Shown here piece after piece: positions 1 through 6,040 of a stretch of DNA of 6,040 nucleotides. The stretch comes from Planctomycetota bacterium. GTDB lineage: Bacteria; Planctomycetota; UBA11346. Position numbers and translations under genes: made by a program. The notes beneath the pieces are model-generated. The model had not been told where the DNA came from and searched no databases. It was given only the letters and a program-made list of their open reading frames with translations. The stretch is from assembly GCA_947440715.1 (NCBI GenBank), contig CANETI010000168.1, positions 1 to 6,040 on the forward strand. Reading direction: 5' to 3'. Numbering within the stretch: position 1 is the stretch's first letter; each line of letters begins with the position of its first letter.

Positions 1-79
1 CCTCGCACCTCGCACCTCGCACCTCGCACCTCGCACCTCGCACCTCGCACCTCGCACCTCGCACCTCGCACCTCGCACC
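1..79. repeat. Heptanucleotide tandem repeat (CCTCGCA)n
   Basis: Eleven perfect head-to-tail copies of CCTCGCA plus two further bases (CC) are visible. The array begins at the window edge, so its true length is unknown. Seven is not a multiple of three, so the array cycles through all frames and contains no stop codon on either strand. Any apparent open frame through it is therefore meaningless. It ends about 50 bases before the first plausible start codon of the hybrid kinase, so it lies in the upstream region of that gene. Short heptameric repeats of this kind are known in intergenic regions of some cyanobacteria and large sulfur bacteria. Whether this one has a function (polymerase-slippage-driven variation, protein binding) cannot be told from the sequence. 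Confidence 0.97.
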
Positions 80-131
80 AATCCATTCGGGTTTATTTAT
101 TCAGATTTATAGGGTAAGCTGGGAAGTGACC
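80..131 (+). promoter_or_regulatory. AT-richer leader with possible -10 element and ribosome site
   Basis: This stretch between the heptamer array and the first start codon is clearly richer in A/T than its surroundings. TTTATA at 106-111 could be a -10 element, but no good -35 hexamer lies 16-18 bases upstream, so the promoter call is weak. GGGAAG at 121-126 is a good Shine-Dalgarno sequence five bases before ATG 132 and eleven before ATG 138. That ribosome site serves a frame different from the annotated hybrid kinase start (GTG 176), which has no good site of its own. Confidence 0.3.
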
Positions 132-182
132 ATGCTCATGACCGAAAACCCGATACCTCGCTATAAAGTCAACCCGTGTTAA
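132..182 (+). other. Short leader ORF, probably the frame-shifted 5' end of the hybrid kinase
   Basis: ATG at 132 (or ATG at 138) opens a 16-codon frame whose product from the second Met reads MTENPIPRYKVNPC and ends at TAA 180-182. It has a much better ribosome site (GGGAAG at 121-126) than the GTG at 176 and overlaps that GTG by seven bases. Its product ends in a way that suits the start of many GAF-containing kinases, where a short NPIP-like segment precedes the N-E-x-x-R-L-x-A-L-x-x-x-x-I-L-D-T stretch. One extra C in the CCC run at 173-175 would join the frames as K-V-N-P-V-L-T-N. I infer a lost base, either a sequencing indel or a real mutation. A true leader peptide with translational coupling to GTG 176 is the alternative. 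Confidence 0.45.
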
Positions 183-3100
183 CTAATGCCAATGATGAAA
201 TCGGACGCCTCCAGGCTCTCCGCGCACTCGCAATTCTTGATACGGCGTTTGAGGATGCCTTTGACGAATTAACGAAATCAGCGGCGTTGGTGTGTCAGGT
301 TCCCATCGCGCTCATTAGTTTAGTTGACGAACATCGTCAGTGGTTCAAATCTTGGGTTGGTTTGGATGCCTGCGAAACGCCCCGTAACGTTGCTTTTTGC
401 GATCATGCGATTCGCCAACCACATCAGTTGATGGAAATTAATGATGCGACGAAAGATATTCGCTTTGCCAATAACCCGTTGGTAACTGGGCCGCCTGCAA
501 TTCGATTTTATGCAGGAATGCCATTGGTTGATAAAAACGGATTTGGCTTGGGGACATTGTGCGTCATTGACACCAAGCCACGTACGTTGGAACCATGGCA
601 GCGCGAAGTGCTTGGTCTTTTGGCCCAGCAAGTGATACGTTTATTTACGACGAGGCTGGCAGAGCGAAACCACACCTCTGATTCATCGTCGCAAATGCGC
701 GCTGTAGTCGCAGCGAATGTCACTGGCGCAGAAGAACGTTTTCGCGTTTTATTTGACCATTCCAGTGACGCGCATTTATTATTTGATGATCAGGGAATTA
801 TTGACTGTAATCAAGCCGCGATTGCGATGCTGCGTTGCCGTGACAAAAACCAAGTGCTATGCCTGCATCCTGCGCGTTTATCGCCAGAACTTCAGCCTGA
901 TGGCCGTCGTTCGGATGAAAAATGTATGGAGATGGATCGGCTGGCACGCGAACATGGCCACCATCGATTTGAATGGCTACACCGGCGCATGGATGGCGAG
1001 AATTTCCCGGTCGAAGTGACGCTGACTCAGGTAATTATTTCAGGAAAGCCAACCATGTTAGTGGTTTGGCATGACCTCACCGAACGTAAACGCATTGAAC
1101 AAGCGGGGCGAGAACAAGAGCAGCGCTGGTTATTGGCACTACAAGCAATCGGTGATGGTTTGTGGGATTGGGATTTGGTATCGAATCTCGTGTTTTTCTC
1201 GACGGGATGGAAACGCATGCTGGGTTATCAGGAGCATGAAATCGGAGCCACGCTTGATGAGTGGGACAAACGAGTTCACCCAGAAGATAAAGAACGAACT
1301 TACGCCGATATTAAACGTCACTTATCAGGCGAAGTCCCGAATTATAAAAATGAACATCGCGCACTTTGTCGCGATGGGACCTGGAAATGGATTCTAGACC
1401 GGGGCATGGTGGTGGAGCGTTATTCCGATGGGCGTCCGAAACGAATGGTTGGTACGCATACGGATTTAACCGAACGCCACCGAGTTGAAGAGCGGTTGAA
1501 AGAGGCGTCAGAAGAAATGCGTAAGGCACGTGATTTAGCAGAGGGGGCAGCGCGTACCAAGGCGGATTTTTTGGCCACCATGAGTCACGAATTGCGCACG
1601 CCGATGAATGGCGTTATCGGCATGACCAGTCTGTTATTAGACACCCCATTGGATCGTCAGCAAAAAGAATACGCGGAAACCGCTCGTACGTGCAGTGATC
1701 AATTGCTGACGTTGATCAATGATATTTTGGATTTCAGTAAAATCGAAGCGGGCAGCTTGACCCTGGAAAAAATTTCATTTAGTCCAAGGCATTTGGCCGA
1801 AGAATCCGTGGCGCTCTTAGCTAATCAGGCAGAGAAAAAAGGTCTGCAAACAATTTGCCTGATCGGCGCTGAGGTGCCGTCTCGCCTATTCGGAGATCCC
1901 ACCCGGTTACGCCAAGTTATCATTAATTTACTCAGCAATGCGGCTAAATTTACTGAGCGTGGTGAAATCGTATTGTCCATTTCGCTTTACGACCAAGAGA
2001 CCATTGATATTAGCGTGCGTGATACCGGTGTTGGAATTTCCCCCCAGGCTAGTCAAAAACTGTTTCAAGCATTTGCGCAGGCCGATAGTTCCACCACCCG
2101 TAAATACGGCGGAACCGGCCTAGGATTGGTCATTTGCCAGCGCTTGATTCAGTTGATGGGCGGCACGATTACCCTAGAGAGTAAACTCAATCAGGGCAGT
2201 ACCTTTACCTGTCGTTTGCCGCTGCTGAAAGCCGCCGATGAGACCGATAAATTAGAACATCAAAGTTTGGTCGGTTGTCATGCGTTAGTGATTGCTCCCT
2301 CAGCGACCATTCGTCGTTCGTTACGAGAACAATTAATTAGTTGGGGTATGAGTTGCGATGAAGCCAGTGATGAAGCGGCAATTCCTGCCGCGTTGGCTCG
2401 ACGTTCACCGGCCTTGGTGGTGATGGATCATCAGGTGACGGACTCCAGTCTGCCGTTAGCGCAGAAAATTACGCCAAGTCTGAAAAATACTGGTATTCCG
2501 TTGATCTTACTGGTTGGTGGCGCGCAACGAGGCATGGCGAATGCGGCTAAAGAAGCTGGCTTTTCTGGTTTTCTCACCAAGCCAATTCGTCAGGCACATT
2601 TATTCGAATGTTTGTTGTTGGTTTTAAATCAAACGTGTTCCGTCGCAGATCGGCCTCGAGTTAACAAGTTAGTTACTCGACACACCTTGGAGGAAGAACG
2701 TAACGCAAGTCGCATATTGTTGGTAGAAGATAACCCGGTTAATCGTCAAGTAGCCGTAGCGATGTTGAATAAATTAGGCTTTCGTTGCGATATTGCCACC
2801 AATGGGCAGGAAGCGGTGGATGCCGTGGTAAAAAATGCTTACCAAATCGTGTTCATGGATTGTCAAATGCCAATCATGGATGGTTTTGAGGCGGCTAAAA
2901 CTATTCGTTTACGTGAGGTTAAAAAAGAAAATAAATCAAGTCATGTTCATATTATTGCGCTGACGGCCAATGCGATGCAGGGGGATCGTGAGCGATGTTT
3001 AGCGGCGGGGATGGACAACTATCTGACCAAGCCAATTACGATCACGGCCTTGGAATCCGCATTGAAAAAGGGTCTGCAACCGCAACCAGCGGTTGAGTCA

Positions 3101-3490
3101 CCGGCAAAGCTGATAGTACCACAACCTGTTATCGAGCTATCGCTTGAAATTATTGATGACTCAGCGATGCAGGGATTGCTCAATGCCACTGATCTTGAAA
3201 CCTTGCGCTCAGTCGTGGAATTAATTCGCGCTGAGGCAGTTTCAATTTTAGTTGAGTTAAGCGAGGCACTAAACCGAGGCGATGCTGTCAGTCTCGGTCG
3301 ATCAGCTCATCGATTTAAAGGAGCTGTTGGCACTTTAGGTTTACGCCGAGTTCATCGTTTGTGTGAACAGCTCGAACGAAAGGGTCGCGCGCGTGAGCTA
3401 GGGGGTGTCGCTGATCTGATACAGGCATTAGAACTGACTTTGGCAGAGGCAATGCCGGTACTGGCAAATCATACTTTAGTGAAGAATTAA
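176..3490 (+). CDS. Hybrid sensor histidine kinase, GAF-PAS-PAS-HisKA-HATPase-REC-REC-HPt
   Basis: A tripartite (BarA/ArcB-like) sensor kinase of 1104 residues that autophosphorylates and runs an internal His-Asp-His relay. Domains in order: GAF (about 25-165, with the typical ILDT lead-in at 20-23); PAS (about 188-303, ending in HDLTERKR); a second PAS of the PAS_3 type (about 318-437, WDWDL and HTDLTERH); a short helical linker; HisKA with MSHELRTP, His471; HATPase with N-box Asn588, G1 DTGVG from 616 and G2 GGTGLGL from 645; a degenerate receiver (about 699-820); a canonical receiver with E851/D852, phosphoacceptor Asp895 and Lys952; and a C-terminal HPt with AHRFKG, His1045. No signal peptide or membrane segment is visible, so it is probably cytoplasmic and senses an internal or diffusible signal; the ligand is unknown. 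GTG 176 is the only start open to this frame, because TAA lies in frame at 164-166. The natural start is probably ATG 132/138, through a one-base shift. No cognate DNA-binding regulator is in view. Confidence 0.93.
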   Translation: MLTNANDEIGRLQALRALAILDTAFEDAFDELTKSAALVCQVPIALISLVDEHRQWFKSWVGLDACETPRNVAFCDHAIRQPHQLMEINDATKDIRFANNPLVTGPPAIRFYAGMPLVDKNGFGLGTLCVIDTKPRTLEPWQREVLGLLAQQVIRLFTTRLAERNHTSDSSSQMRAVVAANVTGAEERFRVLFDHSSDAHLLFDDQGIIDCNQAAIAMLRCRDKNQVLCLHPARLSPELQPDGRRSDEKCMEMDRLAREHGHHRFEWLHRRMDGENFPVEVTLTQVIISGKPTMLVVWHDLTERKRIEQAGREQEQRWLLALQAIGDGLWDWDLVSNLVFFSTGWKRMLGYQEHEIGATLDEWDKRVHPEDKERTYADIKRHLSGEVPNYKNEHRALCRDGTWKWILDRGMVVERYSDGRPKRMVGTHTDLTERHRVEERLKEASEEMRKARDLAEGAARTKADFLATMSHELRTPMNGVIGMTSLLLDTPLDRQQKEYAETARTCSDQLLTLINDILDFSKIEAGSLTLEKISFSPRHLAEESVALLANQAEKKGLQTICLIGAEVPSRLFGDPTRLRQVIINLLSNAAKFTERGEIVLSISLYDQETIDISVRDTGVGISPQASQKLFQAFAQADSSTTRKYGGTGLGLVICQRLIQLMGGTITLESKLNQGSTFTCRLPLLKAADETDKLEHQSLVGCHALVIAPSATIRRSLREQLISWGMSCDEASDEAAIPAALARRSPALVVMDHQVTDSSLPLAQKITPSLKNTGIPLILLVGGAQRGMANAAKEAGFSGFLTKPIRQAHLFECLLLVLNQTCSVADRPRVNKLVTRHTLEEERNASRILLVEDNPVNRQVAVAMLNKLGFRCDIATNGQEAVDAVVKNAYQIVFMDCQMPIMDGFEAAKTIRLREVKKENKSSHVHIIALTANAMQGDRERCLAAGMDNYLTKPITITALESALKKGLQPQPAVESPAKLIVPQPVIELSLEIIDDSAMQGLLNATDLETLRSVVELIRAEAVSILVELSEALNRGDAVSLGRSAHRFKGAVGTLGLRRVHRLCEQLERKGRARELGGVADLIQALELTLAEAMPVLANHTLVKN

Positions 3491-3774
3491 TGTGAACTAA
3501 AAGTTGATGCTTGGCACTATCAACGCGGCAATCCAGGGATTAAGCGTCTAGCGTTACGTCGTGGCACGGACGGTTCGCACGTGTCGGGTTTCGACCATAG
3601 ATATACTGGCACCGACGACGCCGACGAATGTAGATAACGGCATAGCACCTTTATTAAGATTAAGCTCAAAACGTTCACCCTCCACAAACAGGAAAAACTG
3701 GGGTGGGCATGCTCTACGTTTTCGTGGTACAGTGGTACCAGCTCGTCCTACGTTACTGTAAGAACAAGGTCCGT
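3491..3774. other. 284-base intergenic gap, no convincing gene
   Basis: This stretch separates the hybrid kinase from the receiver gene. No + strand frame gives a recognisable protein: a 66-codon GTG frame at 3561-3761 resembles no family I know. On the - strand one frame is free of stops from the receiver gene down to a stop at 3554-3556. Its lower part reads rather protein-like (for example FVEGERFELNLNKGAMP), but it has no credible start and matches nothing I recognise. GTTGAT (3503-3508) and ATCAAC (3519-3524) form a six-base inverted repeat just after the kinase stop. No T tract follows, so it is not a standard terminator. A TATACT at 3602-3607 could be a -10 element, but no matching -35 is seen. 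The gap suggests the receiver and CheA-like genes have their own promoter or a long leader. Confidence 0.5.
3725..3740. repeat. Perfect 6-bp inverted repeat upstream of the receiver gene
   Basis: TGGTAC at 3725-3730 and GTACCA at 3735-3740 pair perfectly around a four-base AGTG loop, 34 bases before the receiver ATG at 3775. It could be a small hairpin in the mRNA leader or a dyad operator. There is no T tract, and the stem is too short to be an intrinsic terminator. A 7-base direct repeat CTACGTT flanks it at 3714-3720 and 3748-3754. Function is unknown, and a repeat this short may be chance. Confidence 0.35.
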
Positions 3775-4242
3775 ATGCCCTTAAATATTCTGGTAGTTGA
3801 CGATGATTTCATTATTCGCCAAGTCGTCACGCGTCACTTGGCGTTGCTCGGGCATCAAGTCGATAGTGCCGGTAATGGCGCAGAAGCGCTGGTCGCCATC
3901 GAGAAGAATAATTACCAAATCGTGGTCACTGATATGCAGATGCCAGTCATGGATGGCCATGAATTATTAGTCCGTTTACGCGATGAGCAGCCGCTCATTC
4001 GCACCATTGTTATGACTAGTTATGTGACCATCGAAGCGATTATGGCCTGTTTACGCGAAGGGGCCTTTAGCTTCATAACTAAACCACTTGGTGACTGTGC
4101 TGAATTAGATCGCTGTCTTGAAAAAGCTGAGTGGGTAGTGACAGATTGGCGTAATCAATTGCTCAAGCTGCAACGGCTTAAAATGGGATTAATGCATGAG
4201 CGAAGTTACCAACGATCCAGAATTACTGGCCGGGTTCTTTGA
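3775..4242 (+). CDS. Single-domain CheY-like response regulator
   Basis: A stand-alone receiver of 155 residues with no DNA-binding or enzymatic output domain. It probably acts through protein contact or as a phosphate shuttle in the cytoplasm. The fold is complete: acidic pocket Asp9/Asp10 in ILVVDDD, phosphoacceptor Asp53 in TDMQMPVMDG, switch Thr81 in VMTSY, and Lys103 in the FITKP motif. The last 40 or so residues, after the receiver core, form a predicted charged helix (LDRCLEKAEWVV onward) with a short basic tail. The start is ATG 3775, preceded by AAGG at 3766-3769. A longer GTG frame from 3703 adds 24 residues that are not receiver-like and is rejected. The 3' end overlaps the CheA-like gene by 47 bases, so the two are almost certainly co-transcribed and perhaps translationally coupled. 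That makes the CheA-like kinase the most likely phosphodonor (inference). It resembles CheY but may not bind a flagellar motor. Confidence 0.9.
   Translation: MPLNILVVDDDFIIRQVVTRHLALLGHQVDSAGNGAEALVAIEKNNYQIVVTDMQMPVMDGHELLVRLRDEQPLIRTIVMTSYVTIEAIMACLREGAFSFITKPLGDCAELDRCLEKAEWVVTDWRNQLLKLQRLKMGLMHERSYQRSRITGRVL
4185..4188 (+). promoter_or_regulatory. Ribosome binding site of the CheA-like gene, inside the receiver gene
   Basis: GGGA lies seven bases before ATG 4196 and is embedded in the 3' coding part of the receiver gene. It decides the start of the CheA-like protein at MSEVTNDPELL, which leaves the HPt domain complete at the N-terminus. Confidence 0.6.
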
Positions 4243-5923
4243 CGAGACGAGAGAATCGTTGGAGAAAGTAGCCGCGTTGTTTGTTGAATTAGAGCGCAAC
4301 CCCAACGATCTGCAAATCATAGAATCTATTTTTCGTCCTGTTCATTCACTGAAGGGCAATTCATCGTTCTTTGGCTTTATGGGCATTAAGCGTCTCGCGC
4401 ATGACATGGAGACGATTCTTGACTATTTGCGCAAAGGGAAACTCACCGTAACGCCAACCATCATCACGACCTTACTCGCGGGTCTCGATGGATTGAATGC
4501 GATGGTTGAACGGATGGTAACGGGAGGTCAAGAAGTCGATGATCCGGCGGCATTAGACGCACTGATCGAACGGCAACGTGCGGTGGTTGCTGAAACCGCA
4601 GTAAATGGACAGAATCCGTTATCATCTGCGGTCGGTGTGATTGAAAATTGGTTGAATAAACAGCCAGCGGGACTTGATGAACAGGTGACCAGTGCCGTAA
4701 CTTTTTTATTAAATAAAGCGCGCGCCGATCTTGGTCTTGCACCTGTGGTAAAGGCCGAAGCTTATTCGGTGCATCCAATACTAGGCGAATTAAAAGTATT
4801 ACTGAAAGCATCTGAGCAAGCCGATCTTGAAATGTCTGCGGTTGAGCGCATAGGAAAATTACTTGCCGATCTCGGTTCAGTCGCCAGTGAAGATGGCGAA
4901 AAAATGCTCTGTGCTGAATTGCTTGAAACCTGGAATTTGTGCATCGGTTCGGCTGGTTTAAATGATATCATGCGTGATTTCATCACCGATCAGATCAAGA
5001 TCTTGATGACCTCGCCTAGTTTCATAATAACAGGAGAGGCAACAAAAGTTGTCGAAAATAAAGCTGTTTCATTAGCTCCATCAGCGCCAGCCGAAGCGAA
5101 AAAAGAGCAGCTGGCTGACGGTCAGCGTCGTAATGAGGCCAAAGTCGAAGCGAAATCCGTGCGCGTGCCAGAAGCTCGCATCGATATGTTCTTACGCTAC
5201 GTGGGGGAATTATTAGTCGTTGGCGACATGTTCAATCATCTACAGACCCGCGTACGAGCCTTAAGTAATACTGGTTTATTGGCGCGAGATTTCCGCCGCG
5301 TTAACGATACGGTTGCCCAATTATCGACCAAGCTACAAGTTGCCATTATGTCGATCCGCAAAGTTCCCTTGCGTCCACATTTGGCAAAAGTTCCGCGCAT
5401 TGTACGTGATGTGGCGGTAGCAAAAGGCAAGGAAATTTCCGTGGAAATTCACGGTGAAGAAGTGGAAGTCGACAAAAGTTTGGTCGAATTAATTGATGCG
5501 CCACTTACCCATATGTCGCGTAATGCCGCTGACCATGGCGTTGAAACGCCGGAAAAACGTTTGGCTTTAGGCAAACCGCGAGAGGGCCGCGTCCTTATCA
5601 AGATTGAAGAAACCAGTCGAGCAGTGGTATTAACCATTAGCGATGACGGAGCGGGACTTAATTTGGAACGTATTCGGGCGAAGGGGGAAAGCCTGGGATT
5701 GGTCAAGCCTGGGGCAGAAATGACCGAGAAAGATTTAATTAATTTAATATTTGCTTCGGGTTTATCGACTGCTGAAATAGTGAGCGACGTCAGTGGTCGC
5801 GGCGTGGGTATGGATGTCGTCAAGCGTATGATTGATGAAGCTGGTGGCACCATTCAAATCACCACTAAAACGAATCAAGGCACTGAATTTCGTCTGACTC
5901 TACCAAAAGGTGTTACGACGTAA
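4196..5923 (+). CDS. cheA: CheA-like chemotaxis histidine kinase, truncated before the CheW-like domain
   Basis: A CheA-family kinase that transfers phosphate from ATP to its own N-terminal HPt and then to a receiver. The visible product is 575 residues. Order: HPt (about 5-110) with VHSLKGNSSFFG, His50; a helical linker (about 130-290) that does not look like the classic CheY-binding P2 domain; a charged Ala/Lys/Glu-rich hinge (about 290-320); the dimerisation domain P3 from about 322 (RIDMFLRYVGELLVV); and ATPase P4 with N-box Asn443 in SRNAADHGVE, G1 DDGAG at 483-487, an F-box-like IFASGLST and G2 SGRGVGMD from 533. All ATP-binding boxes are intact. TAA at 5921-5923 ends the protein at LPKGVTT, exactly at the P4/P5 junction, so the CheW-like domain that docks to CheW and receptors is missing. 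The same frame continues as P5 sequence to the window end. As read, the kinase might phosphorylate itself but should not couple normally to receptor arrays. Confidence 0.9.
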   Translation: MSEVTNDPELLAGFFDETRESLEKVAALFVELERNPNDLQIIESIFRPVHSLKGNSSFFGFMGIKRLAHDMETILDYLRKGKLTVTPTIITTLLAGLDGLNAMVERMVTGGQEVDDPAALDALIERQRAVVAETAVNGQNPLSSAVGVIENWLNKQPAGLDEQVTSAVTFLLNKARADLGLAPVVKAEAYSVHPILGELKVLLKASEQADLEMSAVERIGKLLADLGSVASEDGEKMLCAELLETWNLCIGSAGLNDIMRDFITDQIKILMTSPSFIITGEATKVVENKAVSLAPSAPAEAKKEQLADGQRRNEAKVEAKSVRVPEARIDMFLRYVGELLVVGDMFNHLQTRVRALSNTGLLARDFRRVNDTVAQLSTKLQVAIMSIRKVPLRPHLAKVPRIVRDVAVAKGKEISVEIHGEEVEVDKSLVELIDAPLTHMSRNAADHGVETPEKRLALGKPREGRVLIKIEETSRAVVLTISDDGAGLNLERIRAKGESLGLVKPGAEMTEKDLINLIFASGLSTAEIVSDVSGRGVGMDVVKRMIDEAGGTIQITTKTNQGTEFRLTLPKGVTT

Positions 5924-6040
5924 ATTGTAGCGGCATTCCTGGTGCGCGCAGGTGACAGTTTGGTTGCGTTACCATTAGAACGTGTGCGCGAAACTTTCCT
6001 GCGACGAGGCACCACCATTAATAATGTGCTTGGTGGTGAC
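5924..6040 (+). pseudogene. CheW-like (P5) domain of the same CheA, in frame after a stop codon
   Basis: The 39 codons after the TAA at 5921 stay open to the window edge, in the same frame as the CheA-like gene. They read IVAAFLVRAGDSLVALPL, then ERVRETF and a Gly-rich end. This matches the first strands of a CheA P5/CheW domain, where CheA proteins typically run V-T-T-Q-I-I-x-G-F-L-V-R. The stop sits where Gln (CAA) or Lys (AAA) would be expected, one base from TAA. No separate start is convincing: GTG 5942 lies inside the first strand and has no ribosome site. So this is the severed part of one gene, not a separate CheW. It is partial because the window ends, and the rest of the domain should follow. 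Confidence 0.85.

Noticed and set aside
1..79. CRISPR array
   Set aside because: The repeat unit is only seven bases, with no spacers. It is a simple tandem repeat.
3503..3524. Intrinsic terminator after the hybrid kinase
   Set aside because: The GTTGAT/ATCAAC stem is only six base pairs, AT-containing, with a ten-base loop and no T tract after it.
3561..3761. 66-residue + strand ORF in the intergenic gap
   Set aside because: It starts at a GTG without a ribosome site, has a composition biased to Thr/Arg/Pro/Ser, resembles no known family, and overlaps the hairpin region. It is most likely a chance frame.
3703..3774. GTG start at 3703 extending the receiver by 24 residues
   Set aside because: The extra residues (MGMLYVFVVQWYQ...) are not part of the receiver fold. 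ATG 3775 gives the usual start a few residues before ILVVDDD and has AAGG upstream. The hydrophobic look of the extension is not a convincing membrane anchor.
5449..5853. 134-residue minus-strand ORF within the CheA-like gene
   Set aside because: It is antisense to the well-conserved ATPase domain, is Ser/Thr/Pro-rich, has no family resemblance, and is a shadow of the real gene.
5942..6040. Separate cheW gene starting at GTG 5942
   Set aside because: The start would cut into the first strand of the domain and has no ribosome site. Continuity of frame with the CheA-like gene makes a severed P5 domain the better explanation.

Overview
The window holds a two-component/chemosensory signalling cluster, all on the + strand, from a Gram-negative bacterium. 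A proteobacterium, perhaps gammaproteobacterial, is my best guess. That rests only on gene style (a BarA/ArcB-like hybrid kinase, a stand-alone receiver and a CheA-type kinase), moderate G+C, GTG/ATG starts with GGGA-type ribosome sites, and a heptanucleotide tandem repeat. There is no taxonomic marker gene.

Layout: 1-79 is a perfect tandem array of the 7-mer CCTCGCA, which runs off the left edge. 80-175 is a short AT-richer leader with a good ribosome site and ATG, but in a different frame from the following gene. 176-3490 encodes a large soluble hybrid histidine kinase: GAF-PAS-PAS-HisKA-HATPase-REC(degenerate)-REC-HPt. 3491-3774 is a 284-base gap with no convincing gene. 3775-4242 encodes a single-domain CheY-like receiver. 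It overlaps by 47 bases the next gene, 4196-5923, a CheA-like kinase (HPt, helical linker, dimerisation, ATPase). That gene is cut by an in-frame TAA exactly where the CheW-like (P5) domain should begin. The P5 coding sequence continues in the same frame after the stop to the window edge.

How they may work together (inference): the hybrid kinase senses through its GAF and PAS domains and passes phosphate His471 -> Asp895 -> His1045. The CheA-like protein has its own HPt (His50) and would phosphorylate the adjacent receiver at Asp53. The two HPt domains and the shared neighbourhood make cross-talk on this receiver plausible, but the sequence does not prove it.

The most notable points are two apparent reading-frame lesions. 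One is a probable one-base shift at the start of the hybrid kinase. The other is the nonsense codon that separates the CheA kinase core from its receptor-coupling domain. Either could be a sequencing error, a real mutation or a recoding event. I see no RNA gene, transposase, CRISPR array or clearly new system.
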